Below, in pieces: positions 33,660-42,819 of a stretch of 64,000 nt of DNA. The position numbers and the translations under genes are program-made. Source of the DNA: Acidovorax sp. GBBC 1281. Lineage in GTDB: Bacteria > Pseudomonadota > Gammaproteobacteria > Burkholderiales > Burkholderiaceae_C. Below the pieces are notes generated by a model, which worked only from the letters and a program-made list of their open reading frames with translations, did no database searches and was not told where the DNA came from. The DNA lies in assembly GCF_028473645.1 (NCBI RefSeq), contig NZ_CP097269.1, forward strand, positions 3,428,001 through 3,492,000. Direction: 5' to 3'. Numbering within the stretch: position 1 is the first letter of the stretch; each line of letters opens with the position of its first letter.

Positions 33660-35096
33660 TCAGCTGCCGCTGCACCCGGGCAGGGTTGCGCGGGTAGCCA
33701 CGGTTGCAGCACTGTCGTCGCGCCCACCTGCGTTGCGGGTATAGGTGCAGCCATAACGTGCGTCAGCGACGGTGGCCGGCGTTTTGACGTCGTCACCCGC
33801 GGGCTTGGTGCCTTTCTCGACCCAGTCGGCCATCGCCTTGAATGCTTCAGACTGCTCGGCCACGGTGAAATCGCAGTGGCTGGGGGCACGAACGGCGCGC
33901 TGCACCAGCCACTGGCCATTGCCGTTGGCCTCGACGCGGTCGCGGTAGACCTGCTCCATGTGGAAGGGCACGTACATGTCGCCCAGCGTATGCAGGGTGA
34001 CCACCGGGATGCGGAACTGGCCATTGACCTGTGGCACCCAGCGCAGGCCATCGGTGCGCAGGCGGTTGGCGTCGGGTGCCGGCACCCACTTCGCGATGGT
34101 GGCGTTGAAGTCTGCCACCTCTGCCGCGCTGGCATTGAACCGGTAGACCGTACCGGTGGTGTCGATTCCCTGCTTGTTCAGGATGCCGTTGAGGGTGCCG
34201 TCGCGTCCGAAGGTGCCCCACACGGTGTTTTGCAGTGGAGCATTGGCAAAGCCCTGGTCGAAGATCGGCCGCGGCCCGCCGGTCAGGTTCATGACGATGT
34301 CTTTGAGCTTCTGCCCTTGCGGTGTCACCGGTGCAAACGATGTCTGGCTGCCGAACATGGCGTCGCGCACGCGCGGAGCGAGCGCGGCCCAGTCGGTGGT
34401 GGGTGCGGCGACGGCGGGCACACCGGCCAGCTTCTGCGCCGCCAACTGGTAGGCACCGAAGTAGTTGTACAGCGACAGATCGCCCAGCACGGCGCACATC
34501 GGCAGGGCGCCCTGGTAGCGCCGCTTGTGGACCGCCGTTTGCTGCGCCTCGTCCTCGATGGCGGCGGCGGCGATGTGGCCGCCCATCGAGATACCGGTGA
34601 CATAGGTGCGGGCAGGCTCTGACAGCACACGGCCGTTGGCGGCGGCAATCGCCACAAACGCATTGGCCAGCGCATTGGTGTCTTCCACGCCCACGCGCAC
34701 GTCATAAAAATTCTTGGTGTAGCTGGATGCCGCCCAGGCGTAGCCGTTTTCGATCAGGTAGCGCCGGAAAGCCGGGTTGGACACGGTCAGCGCATTGCCT
34801 TCGCCCGCATAGCCGTGGGCGTACATCACCAGGATACCGTTCCAGTTCTTCGGAACCTCTACACGGTAGCCCGCGCCGGCATTCGTGCCGCTCCAGCGGT
34901 CGGTCTGCACCGTGGTGCCATCCATGGCCGCGAAAGGCAGGCTGGCGGTGGCCACGGCAAAGCTGGTGCGGGTGTCTTGCACACGGGTTTCCTCTGGCGC
35001 GAGGCCCCCGCCACCACCGCAAGCCGAGAGCAGCAACGCACTGACGGCGCCGATGGCAGCCGTGCGGGAAGGAATCAAAAAACGGATCGGCTGCAT
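33660..35096 (-). CDS. Alpha/beta hydrolase, predicted lipoprotein
   Basis: A 478-residue exported protein. The N-terminus MQPIRFLIPSRTAAIGAVSA leads to the lipobox LLLSACGGGGG, so lipid attachment at Cys is expected. The hydrolase core shows WNGILVMYAHGYAGEGN (oxyanion region), the nucleophile elbow TYVTGISMGGHIAAA and a C-terminal VVTLHTLGDMYVPFHMEQVY carrying the acid, with SHCDF as a likely His. It resembles secreted tannase/PHB-depolymerase-like alpha/beta hydrolases. The substrate is unknown. It stands alone between the unexplained stretch and ccoS. Confidence 0.82.
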   Translation of the reverse strand: MQPIRFLIPSRTAAIGAVSALLLSACGGGGGLAPEETRVQDTRTSFAVATASLPFAAMDGTTVQTDRWSGTNAGAGYRVEVPKNWNGILVMYAHGYAGEGNALTVSNPAFRRYLIENGYAWAASSYTKNFYDVRVGVEDTNALANAFVAIAAANGRVLSEPARTYVTGISMGGHIAAAAIEDEAQQTAVHKRRYQGALPMCAVLGDLSLYNYFGAYQLAAQKLAGVPAVAAPTTDWAALAPRVRDAMFGSQTSFAPVTPQGQKLKDIVMNLTGGPRPIFDQGFANAPLQNTVWGTFGRDGTLNGILNKQGIDTTGTVYRFNASAAEVADFNATIAKWVPAPDANRLRTDGLRWVPQVNGQFRIPVVTLHTLGDMYVPFHMEQVYRDRVEANGNGQWLVQRAVRAPSHCDFTVAEQSEAFKAMADWVEKGTKPAGDDVKTPATVADARYGCTYTRNAGGRDDSAATVATRATLPGCSGS

Positions 35097-35175
35097 GGTT
35101 GTGTCTCTCTTGGTAGGGGAGCAATGACGACTGCATTGGCGGCGCCAGTCTAGGCACGGCTCGCGCTACCCCTGT

Positions 35176-35205
35176 GCGGGTTTTCCCGCGCGTTTGTCAC
35201 GCGGG
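35176..35205 (-). terminator. Overlapping hairpins downstream of ccoS
   Basis: GCGGG-TTTT-CCCGC (35176-35189) and CCCGCG...CGCGGG (35185-35205) form two alternative stems just past the ccoI-ccoS unit. No T tract follows on the minus strand, so the call is tentative. Confidence 0.3.
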
Positions 35206-35308
35206 CGACGGGTGGCGGCAGCAGCGGTCGGTCTGCCATAGGGGCCCGTCAGCCGCTGCGTGATGCGGCGGGCGTTGAATGCCGGGACGGTGTGGCTTGG
35301 CGCTCCGG

Positions 35309-35446
35309 TCATTCATCTCGCAGGATGCGCTCGCCCTCCTGCTCCACATCCTCGAACTGGCCCCGGGACACCGCCCAGCCCAGGCCCATCAAAACCAGCA
35401 GCACCAGCACGACGGACAGGGGTATGAGCAGGTAGAGGATGTCCAT
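35309..35446 (-). CDS. ccoS: cbb3 oxidase assembly protein CcoS
   Basis: A 45-residue protein: a single membrane helix (ILYLLIPLSVVLVLLVLMGL) and the characteristic GWAVSRGQFEDVEQEGERIL tail of CcoS. It is needed for cofactor insertion into cbb3 oxidase. Its ATG shares one base with the ccoI stop (TGATG), so it is co-translated with ccoI. Confidence 0.93.
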   Translation of the reverse strand: MDILYLLIPLSVVLVLLVLMGLGWAVSRGQFEDVEQEGERILRDE

Positions 35447-37941
35447 CACACACCTTCCGGCAGCGGCACGTCGCAGTGGGCGGCTGGTGCCGCAGCGGGA
35501 GCGTGCGGGGAGCCGGTACCGGCTGCCAGCCGCGCCGCATTCGCAACCACCAGCAGCGAACTGAGCGCCATGCCCAGCCCGGCGAGCCACGCCGGCATCC
35601 AGCCCACGACGGCCAGCGGCACGCACAGCGCATTGTAGAGCGCGGCCCACCACAGGTTCTGCCGCACCACGCGCAGGGTGCGGCGGGCCAGCAGCAGCGT
35701 CTGCACCACCTGCTCCAGGTCGCCGCCCATCACCACGAAATCCGCGCGCGACTGCGCCAGCGGCACGGCGCGGCCGAAGGCGAACGACACATGGGCGCCT
35801 GCCAGCACCGGCCCGTCGTTGAGCCCGTCGCCCACCATGGCCACGCGGTGGCCGCGCGCCTGTTCGGCCTGCAGCAGCGCGAGCTTGTCCTGCGGCGTAC
35901 AGTCGCCCCGCGCGCGATCGATGCCCACCTGGGCGGCGATGCGCCGCACCGCGCCGGGCCGGTCGCCGGAGAGCAACTGCACGGCCACGCCCGCATCGCG
36001 CAGGCGGCGCACCGCGCGGGGCGCTTCGGGGCGCAGGTCTTCGCTCCAGTCGAACCGGGCCAGCTCCACGCGCGTGCCGTCGCTGCGCTGCTCGGACAGC
36101 ACCACCTGCTGACCCGTGGCGCCACCTTCGCCCCCGTCACCTGCCGGGCCGCCAGCGCCCGCATGGCGCACGGAGCCCAGGCGCACGGTGCGCTCGCCCA
36201 GGGCCAACCGGCCGCGCGCATCGGCGGCGCCATCCGCGCCCTCATCCGCCTCCCGCAAACGCGCCACCAGGCCCTGCCCGGCCAGTTCGTGCACTTCCAG
36301 CACGTGCCAGCGCGAGGCGGCGGCCAGCCCCTCGCGCGATGCCGCCGCCACCAGCGCCCGCGACACCGGGTGTACCGAATGGCGGGCCACGGCCGCGGCC
36401 AGTGCGAGGGCGTCGGCCCGTTCCAGGCCTGGTGCCGGGTGCACGCCGCGCACGGCCATGCCGTCCCGCGTGAGGGTGCCGGTCTTGTCGAACACCACGG
36501 TGTCCACCCCCGCCAGGGCCTCCAGCGCCTGCAGGTGGCGCACCAGCACGCCCTGGCGCGCCAGCGTGCCCGCCGCGGTCAGCATGGCCACGGGCGTGGC
36601 GAGCGACAGCGCGCACGGGCAGGTGACGATGAGCACCGCCACCGCCACCATGAGCGCATGGCCGGGGTCGGTGGGCCACCACCACGCGGCGGCCAGCGCG
36701 GCGGCCGCCAGCACGGCGATGAGGAACGGCCGCGCGATGCGGTCCGCCAACTGCGCCAGTCGCGGCTTTTGCAGCGAGGCGCTTTCCATCAGCGCCACGA
36801 TCTGGGCGAAGCGCGTGTCGGCCCCCACCCGCTCCACCTTCACTTGCACGGCCGACTGCAGGTTGTAGCTGCCGGCGGTCACGGCGCTGCCCTCGGGCCG
36901 CGTCACGGGCGTGGACTCGCCCGTGAGCAGGGCCTCGTCCGCGAGCGTGTCGCCCCGCGTGATGCGCCCATCGGCCGGAAAGGCCTCGCCCGGCAGCACG
37001 CGCACGGTGTCGCCCACGGCCAGGCGGCGCACGGCCACGCGCACGAACGCGCCATCGGCCCCCAGGCGCTCCACGCTGTCGGGCAGGCGGTTCATCACCG
37101 CCTCCAGCGCGCCGGCCGTGCGGTCGCGCAGGCGCAGCTCCAGCCAGCGGCCGGTGAGCAAAAAGAACACGAACATGGTCAGCGAGTCGTAGAACACCTC
37201 GCGCCCGAAGATTCCCGCGGGATCGAAGGTGCCCGCCGTGCTCACCCCGAAGGTGATGGCCATGCCCAGCGCCACGGGCAGGTCCATGCTCACCCGGCGC
37301 AGGCGCACGTCGCGCAGCGCGTTCGCAAAGAACGGCCCGCAGGCGAAGATGACCACCGGCAGCGTGATGACCCACGAGGCCCAGCGCAGCAGTTGCTCCA
37401 TCTCGGCCGTGAGGTCGCCCGGCTGCGCCACGTAGGCGGGCCACGCGTACATCATCACCTGCATCATGCAAAAGCCGGCCACCAGCCAGCGCCACAGCGC
37501 GCGGCGGTGCTCGCTTTGGCGTTGCGCCCGAGCGAAGGCGTCCATGGCCGGCAGGGCCCGGTAGCCCGCGCGCCGCACGGCGGCGATCCATTGCGAGGGG
37601 CGCACCTGCGCCGCATTCCACACGACGAGCGCGCGCCGGGTGGCCGCGCTCACATCGGCCTGCGCCACGCCCGGCACGGCGCGAAGAACGTCTTCGATGG
37701 TCAGGGCGCAGGCGGCGCAGTGCATGCCTTCCAGCACCACGTGCGATTCCCAGGTCTGCGCGGTGGCATCGGCATCGGTGCCGGCGCTGGCACCCGCAGG
37801 CAGGCAGGCGCGGCCGAACGAGGGCCACTCCTGCGGGTCGTCCAGCAACGAGGCGCGCTCGGCGCACGGAGCGCACGGGGCCTGCGTTGGCGCAGCTAGG
37901 CCGGAGCGATCATTGGGCGGCTCGAAGCGGTGGGAAAGCAT
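35446..37941 (-). CDS. ccoI: Copper-translocating P-type ATPase for cbb3 assembly
   Basis: An 831-residue P1B ATPase. After a Cys-containing N-terminus (QAPCAPCAERASLL) comes a heavy-metal-binding domain with GMHCAACALTIED (about 72-84). Eight membrane helices include the transport motif VTCPCALSLATP. The catalytic part shows LLTGESTPV, the phosphorylation site FDKTGTLT and MVGDGLNDGPVLAGA. CcoI exports copper to the periplasm for cbb3 oxidase. An FNR box and a weak -10 imply that the transcript begins at or very near the ATG at 37941. It overlaps ccoS. Confidence 0.95.
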   Translation of the reverse strand: MLSHRFEPPNDRSGLAAPTQAPCAPCAERASLLDDPQEWPSFGRACLPAGASAGTDADATAQTWESHVVLEGMHCAACALTIEDVLRAVPGVAQADVSAATRRALVVWNAAQVRPSQWIAAVRRAGYRALPAMDAFARAQRQSEHRRALWRWLVAGFCMMQVMMYAWPAYVAQPGDLTAEMEQLLRWASWVITLPVVIFACGPFFANALRDVRLRRVSMDLPVALGMAITFGVSTAGTFDPAGIFGREVFYDSLTMFVFFLLTGRWLELRLRDRTAGALEAVMNRLPDSVERLGADGAFVRVAVRRLAVGDTVRVLPGEAFPADGRITRGDTLADEALLTGESTPVTRPEGSAVTAGSYNLQSAVQVKVERVGADTRFAQIVALMESASLQKPRLAQLADRIARPFLIAVLAAAALAAAWWWPTDPGHALMVAVAVLIVTCPCALSLATPVAMLTAAGTLARQGVLVRHLQALEALAGVDTVVFDKTGTLTRDGMAVRGVHPAPGLERADALALAAAVARHSVHPVSRALVAAASREGLAAASRWHVLEVHELAGQGLVARLREADEGADGAADARGRLALGERTVRLGSVRHAGAGGPAGDGGEGGATGQQVVLSEQRSDGTRVELARFDWSEDLRPEAPRAVRRLRDAGVAVQLLSGDRPGAVRRIAAQVGIDRARGDCTPQDKLALLQAEQARGHRVAMVGDGLNDGPVLAGAHVSFAFGRAVPLAQSRADFVVMGGDLEQVVQTLLLARRTLRVVRQNLWWAALYNALCVPLAVVGWMPAWLAGLGMALSSLLVVANAARLAAGTGSPHAPAAAPAAHCDVPLPEGV

Positions 37942-37947
37942 GACCCG

Positions 37948-37989
37948 AGGCTATGCGCCCTGCCCCGTCCGCACATTGACCTGGATCAA
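37948..37989 (-). promoter_or_regulatory. FNR-dependent ccoI promoter
   Basis: The FNR box TTGACCTGGATCAA (37976-37989) is centred at 37982.5. A possible -10, TAGCCT, lies at 37953-37948. A class II FNR spacing of 41.5 puts +1 at 37941, the A of the ccoI start codon. Confidence 0.75.
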
Positions 37990-38131
37990 GCCCGCCCATG
38001 CCGTGGCTTCAGCAGCTGGCGCCTTCAACCCCTGTTGCAAGACGCAGCGCGTGCTGACGCACTCGCACATCCCGTGCCGGTGCTGCGCTGGCCGGGGCAG
38101 GCCGTGCGGCCCAACGATTTCGCGTCCAATC

Positions 38132-38184
38132 GCCCTCCAGCGCAATCAGTACTATGGCATTACGCTATCAAAAAAGGAGCATCC
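38132..38184 (-). repeat. GCTAT-type palindromic repeat upstream of ccoI/livF
   Basis: Reads GCCCTCCAGCGCAATCAG, then TACGCTATCAAAAAAGGAGC, on the plus strand. The order CCTCCAGCGC...GCTAT(A-run)..AGCA matches the copy in cobU in the opposite orientation. It lies in the intergenic region between ccoI and livF. Confidence 0.65.
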
Positions 38185-38208
38185 AACCGCGCGCCCCTTT
38201 TACCCGCC

Positions 38209-38943
38209 TCAGTGGTTGCCCAGGTACAGCTGCGCCATGCGCTCGTCGGCCAACAGCCCGTCAGCCGGGCCCTGCAGCACGCAGCGCCCCTGGTCGAGGA
38301 TGTAGCCCTGTTGGCTGATCTGCAGCGCCTGGCGCGCGCGCTGCTCCACCATCAGCACCGCCACGCCGGCGGCGGGCAGCGTGCGCACCATGTCGAACAC
38401 CTTGCCGACCAGCGAGGGCGCCAGCGCCGCCGTGGGCTCGTCCAGCACCATGATGCGCGGCGAGGGCATCAGCGCGCGGGCGAAGGCCAGCTGCTGGCGC
38501 TCGCCGCCCGAGAGGTTGCTGGCCGGCTGCGGCAGTCGCTCGACCAGGGCGGGAAAGTCGGCCAGCACCGCGTCCATGCGGCGCTTGACGTGCGGCACGC
38601 CGCGCACCACCAGCAGGTTCTCGCGCACGGTGAGCGAGGGAAACACATTGGCCACCTGGGGCACGTAGGCCAGGCCGGCGTCGAACCGGTCTTCGGCCGA
38701 CAGCCGCGTGATGTCGCGCCCGCCCAGGTGGATGCTGCCCGTCACGCGCGGCAGCAGGCCCAGCAGCGCCTTCACCAGCGTGGACTTGCCCGCGCCGTTG
38801 GTGCCGGCGATGGTGACGATCTCGCCCGGCGCGACGGCCAGGTCGATGCCGTGGATGATGTCCACGTCCGAATAGCCGCCGCGCAGCTGCCCGATCTGCA
38901 GCAGGTTGCTGCCGCTGCTGCCGTTGTGCAAAGCGCTGGTCAT
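38209..38943 (-). CDS. livF: Branched-chain amino acid-type ABC transporter ATP-binding protein (LivF)
   Basis: A 244-residue ABC ATPase. Motifs: Walker A AGTNGAGKST, Q-loop VPQVANVFPSLTVRENLL, signature LSGGERQQLAFARALM, Walker B IMVLDEPTAALAP and H-region MVEQRARQAL. The pattern VFPSLTVREN is LivF-type. It forms the ATPase pair with LivG, whose stop it overlaps by ATGA. It is the last gene of the five-gene transporter set. Substrate may be an amino acid, peptide or amide, judging from the adjacent amidohydrolase. Confidence 0.92.
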   Translation of the reverse strand: MTSALHNGSSGSNLLQIGQLRGGYSDVDIIHGIDLAVAPGEIVTIAGTNGAGKSTLVKALLGLLPRVTGSIHLGGRDITRLSAEDRFDAGLAYVPQVANVFPSLTVRENLLVVRGVPHVKRRMDAVLADFPALVERLPQPASNLSGGERQQLAFARALMPSPRIMVLDEPTAALAPSLVGKVFDMVRTLPAAGVAVLMVEQRARQALQISQQGYILDQGRCVLQGPADGLLADERMAQLYLGNH

Positions 38944-39719
38944 ACCACCCCTCCCATGTATGCCTCTTGCACGCGCGGGTCGTCCAGCACGGTGTGCGGA
39001 TCGCCCTCGGCGAGGATGCGGCCACGGTCCATCACGATCATGCGGTGGGACAGCGCCTTGAGCGCCTGCAGGTGGTGCTCGATCACGATGAAGGCGATGC
39101 CCTGGCCGTGCAGCTCGCGCACGCGGTCGCAGATTTCCTCGATCAGCACCGGGTTCACGCCCGCGAAGGGCTCGTCCAGCAGGATGCAGCGCGGGTCCAG
39201 CATGAGCACGCGGCCCAGCTCCACCAGCTTCTTCTGCCCGCCCGACAGGCCGCCCGCCCGCGCATCGCGCACCCGCGCCAGGTTCAGGAACTGGAGGATG
39301 CCGTCGGCCTTGGCCGCCAGCTGCGCTTCGTGCTCGCGCAGGCTGCGCGTCTGGAAGAACGCGTTCACCAGGCGCTCGCCCTGCGGGTTGGCCGCGGCGG
39401 CCAGCAGGTTCTCGTGCACCGTGAGGCTCTTGAACTCGCGCGGGATCTGGAAGGTGCGCACCAGGCCCATGCGCGCGCGGCGGTACGGCGGCACGCGGGT
39501 GATGTCCTGGCCGGTGAAGGTGATGCGCCCGGCATCGGCGGGCTGCTGGCCGGCGATGGCGGCGAACAGGGTGCTCTTGCCCGCGCCGTTGGTGCCGGCA
39601 ATGCCCAGGATCTCCTGCTCGGCCAGCTGCAGCGACACGCCGTCCACCGCCTTGAAGCCGCCGAACTGCCGCGTCACGGCCTCCACTTTCAGCATCGGTG
39701 CTGCTGTCGTTGCCATCAT
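38940..39719 (-). CDS. livG: Branched-chain amino acid-type ABC transporter ATP-binding protein (LivG)
   Basis: A 259-residue ABC ATPase. Motifs: Walker [33 protein letters not shown] (LivG-type Q-loop), signature LSGGQKKLVELGRVLM, Walker B CILLDEPFAGVNP and H-loop FIVIEHHLQALKAL. Two ATGs lie in tandem at 39719 and 39716, and the first overlaps the livM stop as ATGA. It works with LivF, LivH and LivM in the inner membrane. Confidence 0.92.
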   Translation of the reverse strand: MMATTAAPMLKVEAVTRQFGGFKAVDGVSLQLAEQEILGIAGTNGAGKSTLFAAIAGQQPADAGRITFTGQDITRVPPYRRARMGLVRTFQIPREFKSLTVHENLLAAAANPQGERLVNAFFQTRSLREHEAQLAAKADGILQFLNLARVRDARAGGLSGGQKKLVELGRVLMLDPRCILLDEPFAGVNPVLIEEICDRVRELHGQGIAFIVIEHHLQALKALSHRMIVMDRGRILAEGDPHTVLDDPRVQEAYMGGVV

Positions 39720-40594
39720 TGCGACTTCCCTCCGAACAGGCCGTTGGGCCGGTACAGCGTGACCAGGATCAGCGCCAGCCCCACGGCCGCGAGCCGCAGG
39801 CTGGCCATGCCCACTTCGGACACGCCCGGCACCCAGTCCTTGGCGAAGCGCGAGCCCTCCAGGAACACCATGAGCAGCAGCGAGCCGAAGACCGCGCCGC
39901 GCACCGAACCGGCGCCGCCCATCACCAGGCCCATCCACACGTAGAACGTGATGAGCGGAATGAACTGCTCGGGCGTGATGAAGGTGATGAAGTGCGCGTA
40001 GAACGCACCCGCCACGCCGGCCAGCGCCGCGCCCAGCATGAACACCTGCACCTTGAACCAGGCCGGGTCCTTGCCCAGCGCCGACAGCGCGGCCTCGTCG
40101 TCGCCGATGGCTTTCAGCAGCCGCCCGAAGGGGCTGCGCGTGAGCCGCACCGTGCCCCAGGACACCAGCGCGACCAGCGCGAGCAAGGTGGCGAACGTGG
40201 CCAGATCCGACACCGGCCCCCAGGCCGCGAACAGCTTGGGCAGGCCCGGCAGGCCCTGCACGCCCTTGGTGAGCCAGCTTTCCTGCTGGATGGAGATGCG
40301 CACGGCCTCCGAGAAGCCGAGCGTGACGATGGCCAGGTAGTCGTCGCGTAGCCGCAGCGACAACAGGCCGATGGGCAGCGCCAGCAGGCCCGAAAGCACG
40401 CCCGCAGCCACGAAGCACAGCGCCAGCGGCACGCCCTGCAGCGACAGCAGGCCCGAGGTATAGGCGCCGACGGCGAAGAACGCCACCACGCCGAAGTTCA
40501 CCAGCCGCGTGAGGCCGAACTGCAGGTTCAGGCCCAGCGCGAGCAGGCAGTAGATGAGGGCGATGACGCCGATGGCGCAAAGGTAGGCAATCAT
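39716..40594 (-). CDS. livM: Branched-chain amino acid-type ABC transporter permease (LivM)
   Basis: A 292-residue permease with about eight to nine hydrophobic segments. LivM-type features are LALGLNLQFGLTRLVNFGVV, RLRDDYLAIVTLGFSEAVRI, RSPFGRLLKAIGDDEAALSA and YVWMGLVMGGAGSVRGAVFG. The ATG at 40594 is preferred, since the frame upstream to 40792 overlaps livH and is not permease-like. It follows livH by 19 bp and overlaps livG. Confidence 0.93.
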   Translation of the reverse strand: MIAYLCAIGVIALIYCLLALGLNLQFGLTRLVNFGVVAFFAVGAYTSGLLSLQGVPLALCFVAAGVLSGLLALPIGLLSLRLRDDYLAIVTLGFSEAVRISIQQESWLTKGVQGLPGLPKLFAAWGPVSDLATFATLLALVALVSWGTVRLTRSPFGRLLKAIGDDEAALSALGKDPAWFKVQVFMLGAALAGVAGAFYAHFITFITPEQFIPLITFYVWMGLVMGGAGSVRGAVFGSLLLMVFLEGSRFAKDWVPGVSEVGMASLRLAAVGLALILVTLYRPNGLFGGKSQ

Positions 40595-40613
40595 GGATTC
40601 GGCTCCTTCGGCA

Positions 40614-41489
40614 TCAGCGCACCAGCTGCACGCGGCCCATGATGCCGGCCGGGCGCAGCAACAGCACCAGCGCCAGCACCACGAACGACAGCACCAGCTT
40701 GTAGGAAGGCCCCAGCAGCGGCACGGCCAGCTCCTGCGCCACGCACAGCAGCAGGGCGCCCAGCACCGCGCCCACCGGGCTGCCGATGCCACCCAGCACC
40801 ATGGCGGCGAAGGCGGGAATCAAGCTCTCCCAGCCCATCTCGGGGCTGACGATGGCCTTCATGCCCAGCAGCACGCCGCCGATGGCCGAGAGCGCGCCCA
40901 CCAGCACCCACAGGCTGAGCATGAGCCCGCCCGCGCGGATGCCGCTGGCGCGCGCCAGGTCGGCGCTGTCGGCCACGGCGCGCAACTGGCGCCCGAAGCT
41001 CGTCTTGTAGATCAGCACGAACACCACCAGCAGGCACAGCACGGCGATGCCCGCGATGGCCACGTCGGTCGGCAGCAGGCGCACGCCGCCAAAGTTCCAG
41101 GCCCGCACCAGCGGCAGGTCGAACGTGCGCTGGTCGTGCCCGGCGAAGAACGAGATCAGGCTGCGCAGCAGAAAGCCCAGGCCGATGGCCGCCAACATGG
41201 ACGACACCATGGGCCGCCCGGCCAGCTTGCGAAAGATCAGCGTGTACGAGCCCGCGGAGACCACGGCGGTCGCGGCCATGCTCGCCAGCGCCGCGGCCCA
41301 CAGCGGCCAGCCGCCCAGCATCTGCACCGCCACGGCGGCATAGGCGCCGGTGGTCAGGAAGTCGCCCGTGGCCGCGTTGGGAAAGCGGTTGACGCCCATC
41401 ACCAGGGTCATGGCCAGTGCGGGCAGCGCCACCACCAGGCCTTCGATCAATCCATTGATCAACAGGTTTGCGAAAGCTATCCAGGTCAT
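40614..41489 (-). CDS. livH: Branched-chain amino acid-type ABC transporter permease (LivH)
   Basis: A 291-residue permease. Features: NLLINGLIEGLVVALPALAM, NAATGDFLTTGAYAAV, TSFGRQLRAVADSADLARAS (EAA-like loop) and FAAMVLGGIGSPVGAVLGAL. It pairs with LivM to make the channel. A 79-bp gap separates it from the upstream binding-protein gene, room for a stem that could lower expression of the membrane genes relative to the receptor. Confidence 0.93.
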   Translation of the reverse strand: MTWIAFANLLINGLIEGLVVALPALAMTLVMGVNRFPNAATGDFLTTGAYAAVAVQMLGGWPLWAAALASMAATAVVSAGSYTLIFRKLAGRPMVSSMLAAIGLGFLLRSLISFFAGHDQRTFDLPLVRAWNFGGVRLLPTDVAIAGIAVLCLLVVFVLIYKTSFGRQLRAVADSADLARASGIRAGGLMLSLWVLVGALSAIGGVLLGMKAIVSPEMGWESLIPAFAAMVLGGIGSPVGAVLGALLLCVAQELAVPLLGPSYKLVLSFVVLALVLLLRPAGIMGRVQLVR

Positions 41490-41568
41490 TGCGTCATCTC
41501 GTTCTTACCCTGCCTTGTCAAGAAAAGCCCGGGCGCCCCCGCTCGGGGGCCGCCCGGGCTGCGCCCGC

Positions 41569-42789
41569 TCACACCGTGATGGACACCACGTCGCGGCGCA
41601 CCAGCTGGCCCTTTTCGATGATGAACACGCCGAAGTCGGGCGTGGCGTCGCCGAACTTATCGAAGTCCAGCTTGCTGGACGCGCCCTCGTAGTTCACCTT
41701 GGCCTTCTTGCCCAGCTGCGTTTTGCCTTCGGCGAACGAGTACACGGCCGTGCCGGGGGCGTTGGACACCTCGCGCAGCTTGGCGTTGACCTGCTCCACC
41801 GTGGCCTTGGGGCCGGCCGCTTCCATGGCCAGGGCCAGCGAGATCACCATGTCGTAGGCCATGGCGGCGTAGATGTTGGTGGAGGCCGCCTTGCCCGTGG
41901 CCTTGGTGAAGGCCGCATCGAACTGCGCGTACGAGGTGCTCTTTTCGTTGGAGACCGTCTCCACCGAGATGATGCCCTCGCACACTTCGGCGCCCAGGGC
42001 CTTCACCAGGTCGGGATTGGCCGCCCAGCCGGGGATGACCCATTGGTTGTCGGCGCCGGACTGGAACCATTCGCGCAGGATGATGGTGGTGTCGGGCAGG
42101 TACGAGCCCATCACGATCACATCGGGCTTGGCCGCGAGGATCTTCTGCAGCTCGCTGCGGTAGCTGGGGCGGCTGGGCTCGTAGGTGACGTGCGCCGCCA
42201 CCTTGCCGCCGCGCTTTTCCCAGACCTTGGTGAAGCCTTCCACATTGCCCAGGCCCGAGGCGTTGTTGAACGCCATGGTGGCCGGGCGCTTGAAGCCGCG
42301 CTTGGCGCAGATCTCGGCGAACGCCGCGCCGAAGCGGTCGTTGGTGGCCTGAAAGCGCCACACCAGGTCCTTGGTGTCGAGCGTGGAGATGGTGGGCGCA
42401 CCCGACACGTTCATCTGGATGATGCCGGCCGCATCGGTCAGCGGCATCACCGCCAGCGTCACGCCCGAAGCCCAGGTGCCCAGCACGGCCTGCACCTTGT
42501 TCACTTCGATCAGCTTCTTGGCGGCCAGCACGGCCGCGTCGGGCTTGGTCTGGTCGTCTTCGGTGAAGAGTTCCAGCTTGCGCCCGCCTGCGCCACCCGC
42601 GGCGTTGACCTCGTCCACCGCCAGGCGGATGGCCTGCTGCATGCCCGGGCCGTAGGGGCTGCCGGCGCCGGTGATGGGCGTGAGCGATCCGATGCGGAAG
42701 ACCTCGCCCTGCTGGCTGAAGCCGATGGAGGGAAGGCACTGCAGGGCGGCTGCGGCGCCGCCGAGCTTGACGAAATTTCTACGTTGCAT
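41569..42789 (-). CDS. livK: Periplasmic substrate-binding protein of the Liv-type transporter
   Basis: A 406-residue type I periplasmic binding protein. A twin-arginine-like start MQRRNFVKLGGAAAALQCLP precedes the mature SQQGEVFRIGSLTPITGAGS. The two lobes show GAGGRKLELFTEDDQTKPD, WASGVTLAVMPLTDAAGIIQ, and AYDMVISLALAMEAAGPKAT. The family binds amino acids, small peptides, amides or aromatic acids, and the ligand here is unknown. Being next to a prolidase-like amidohydrolase, a peptide or amide is plausible (inference). Confidence 0.9.
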   Translation of the reverse strand: MQRRNFVKLGGAAAALQCLPSIGFSQQGEVFRIGSLTPITGAGSPYGPGMQQAIRLAVDEVNAAGGAGGRKLELFTEDDQTKPDAAVLAAKKLIEVNKVQAVLGTWASGVTLAVMPLTDAAGIIQMNVSGAPTISTLDTKDLVWRFQATNDRFGAAFAEICAKRGFKRPATMAFNNASGLGNVEGFTKVWEKRGGKVAAHVTYEPSRPSYRSELQKILAAKPDVIVMGSYLPDTTIILREWFQSGADNQWVIPGWAANPDLVKALGAEVCEGIISVETVSNEKSTSYAQFDAAFTKATGKAASTNIYAAMAYDMVISLALAMEAAGPKATVEQVNAKLREVSNAPGTAVYSFAEGKTQLGKKAKVNYEGASSKLDFDKFGDATPDFGVFIIEKGQLVRRDVVSITV

Positions 42790-42819
42790 GGTGTTCTCCG
42801 GTCAGGTCAGGGGTTGGTG

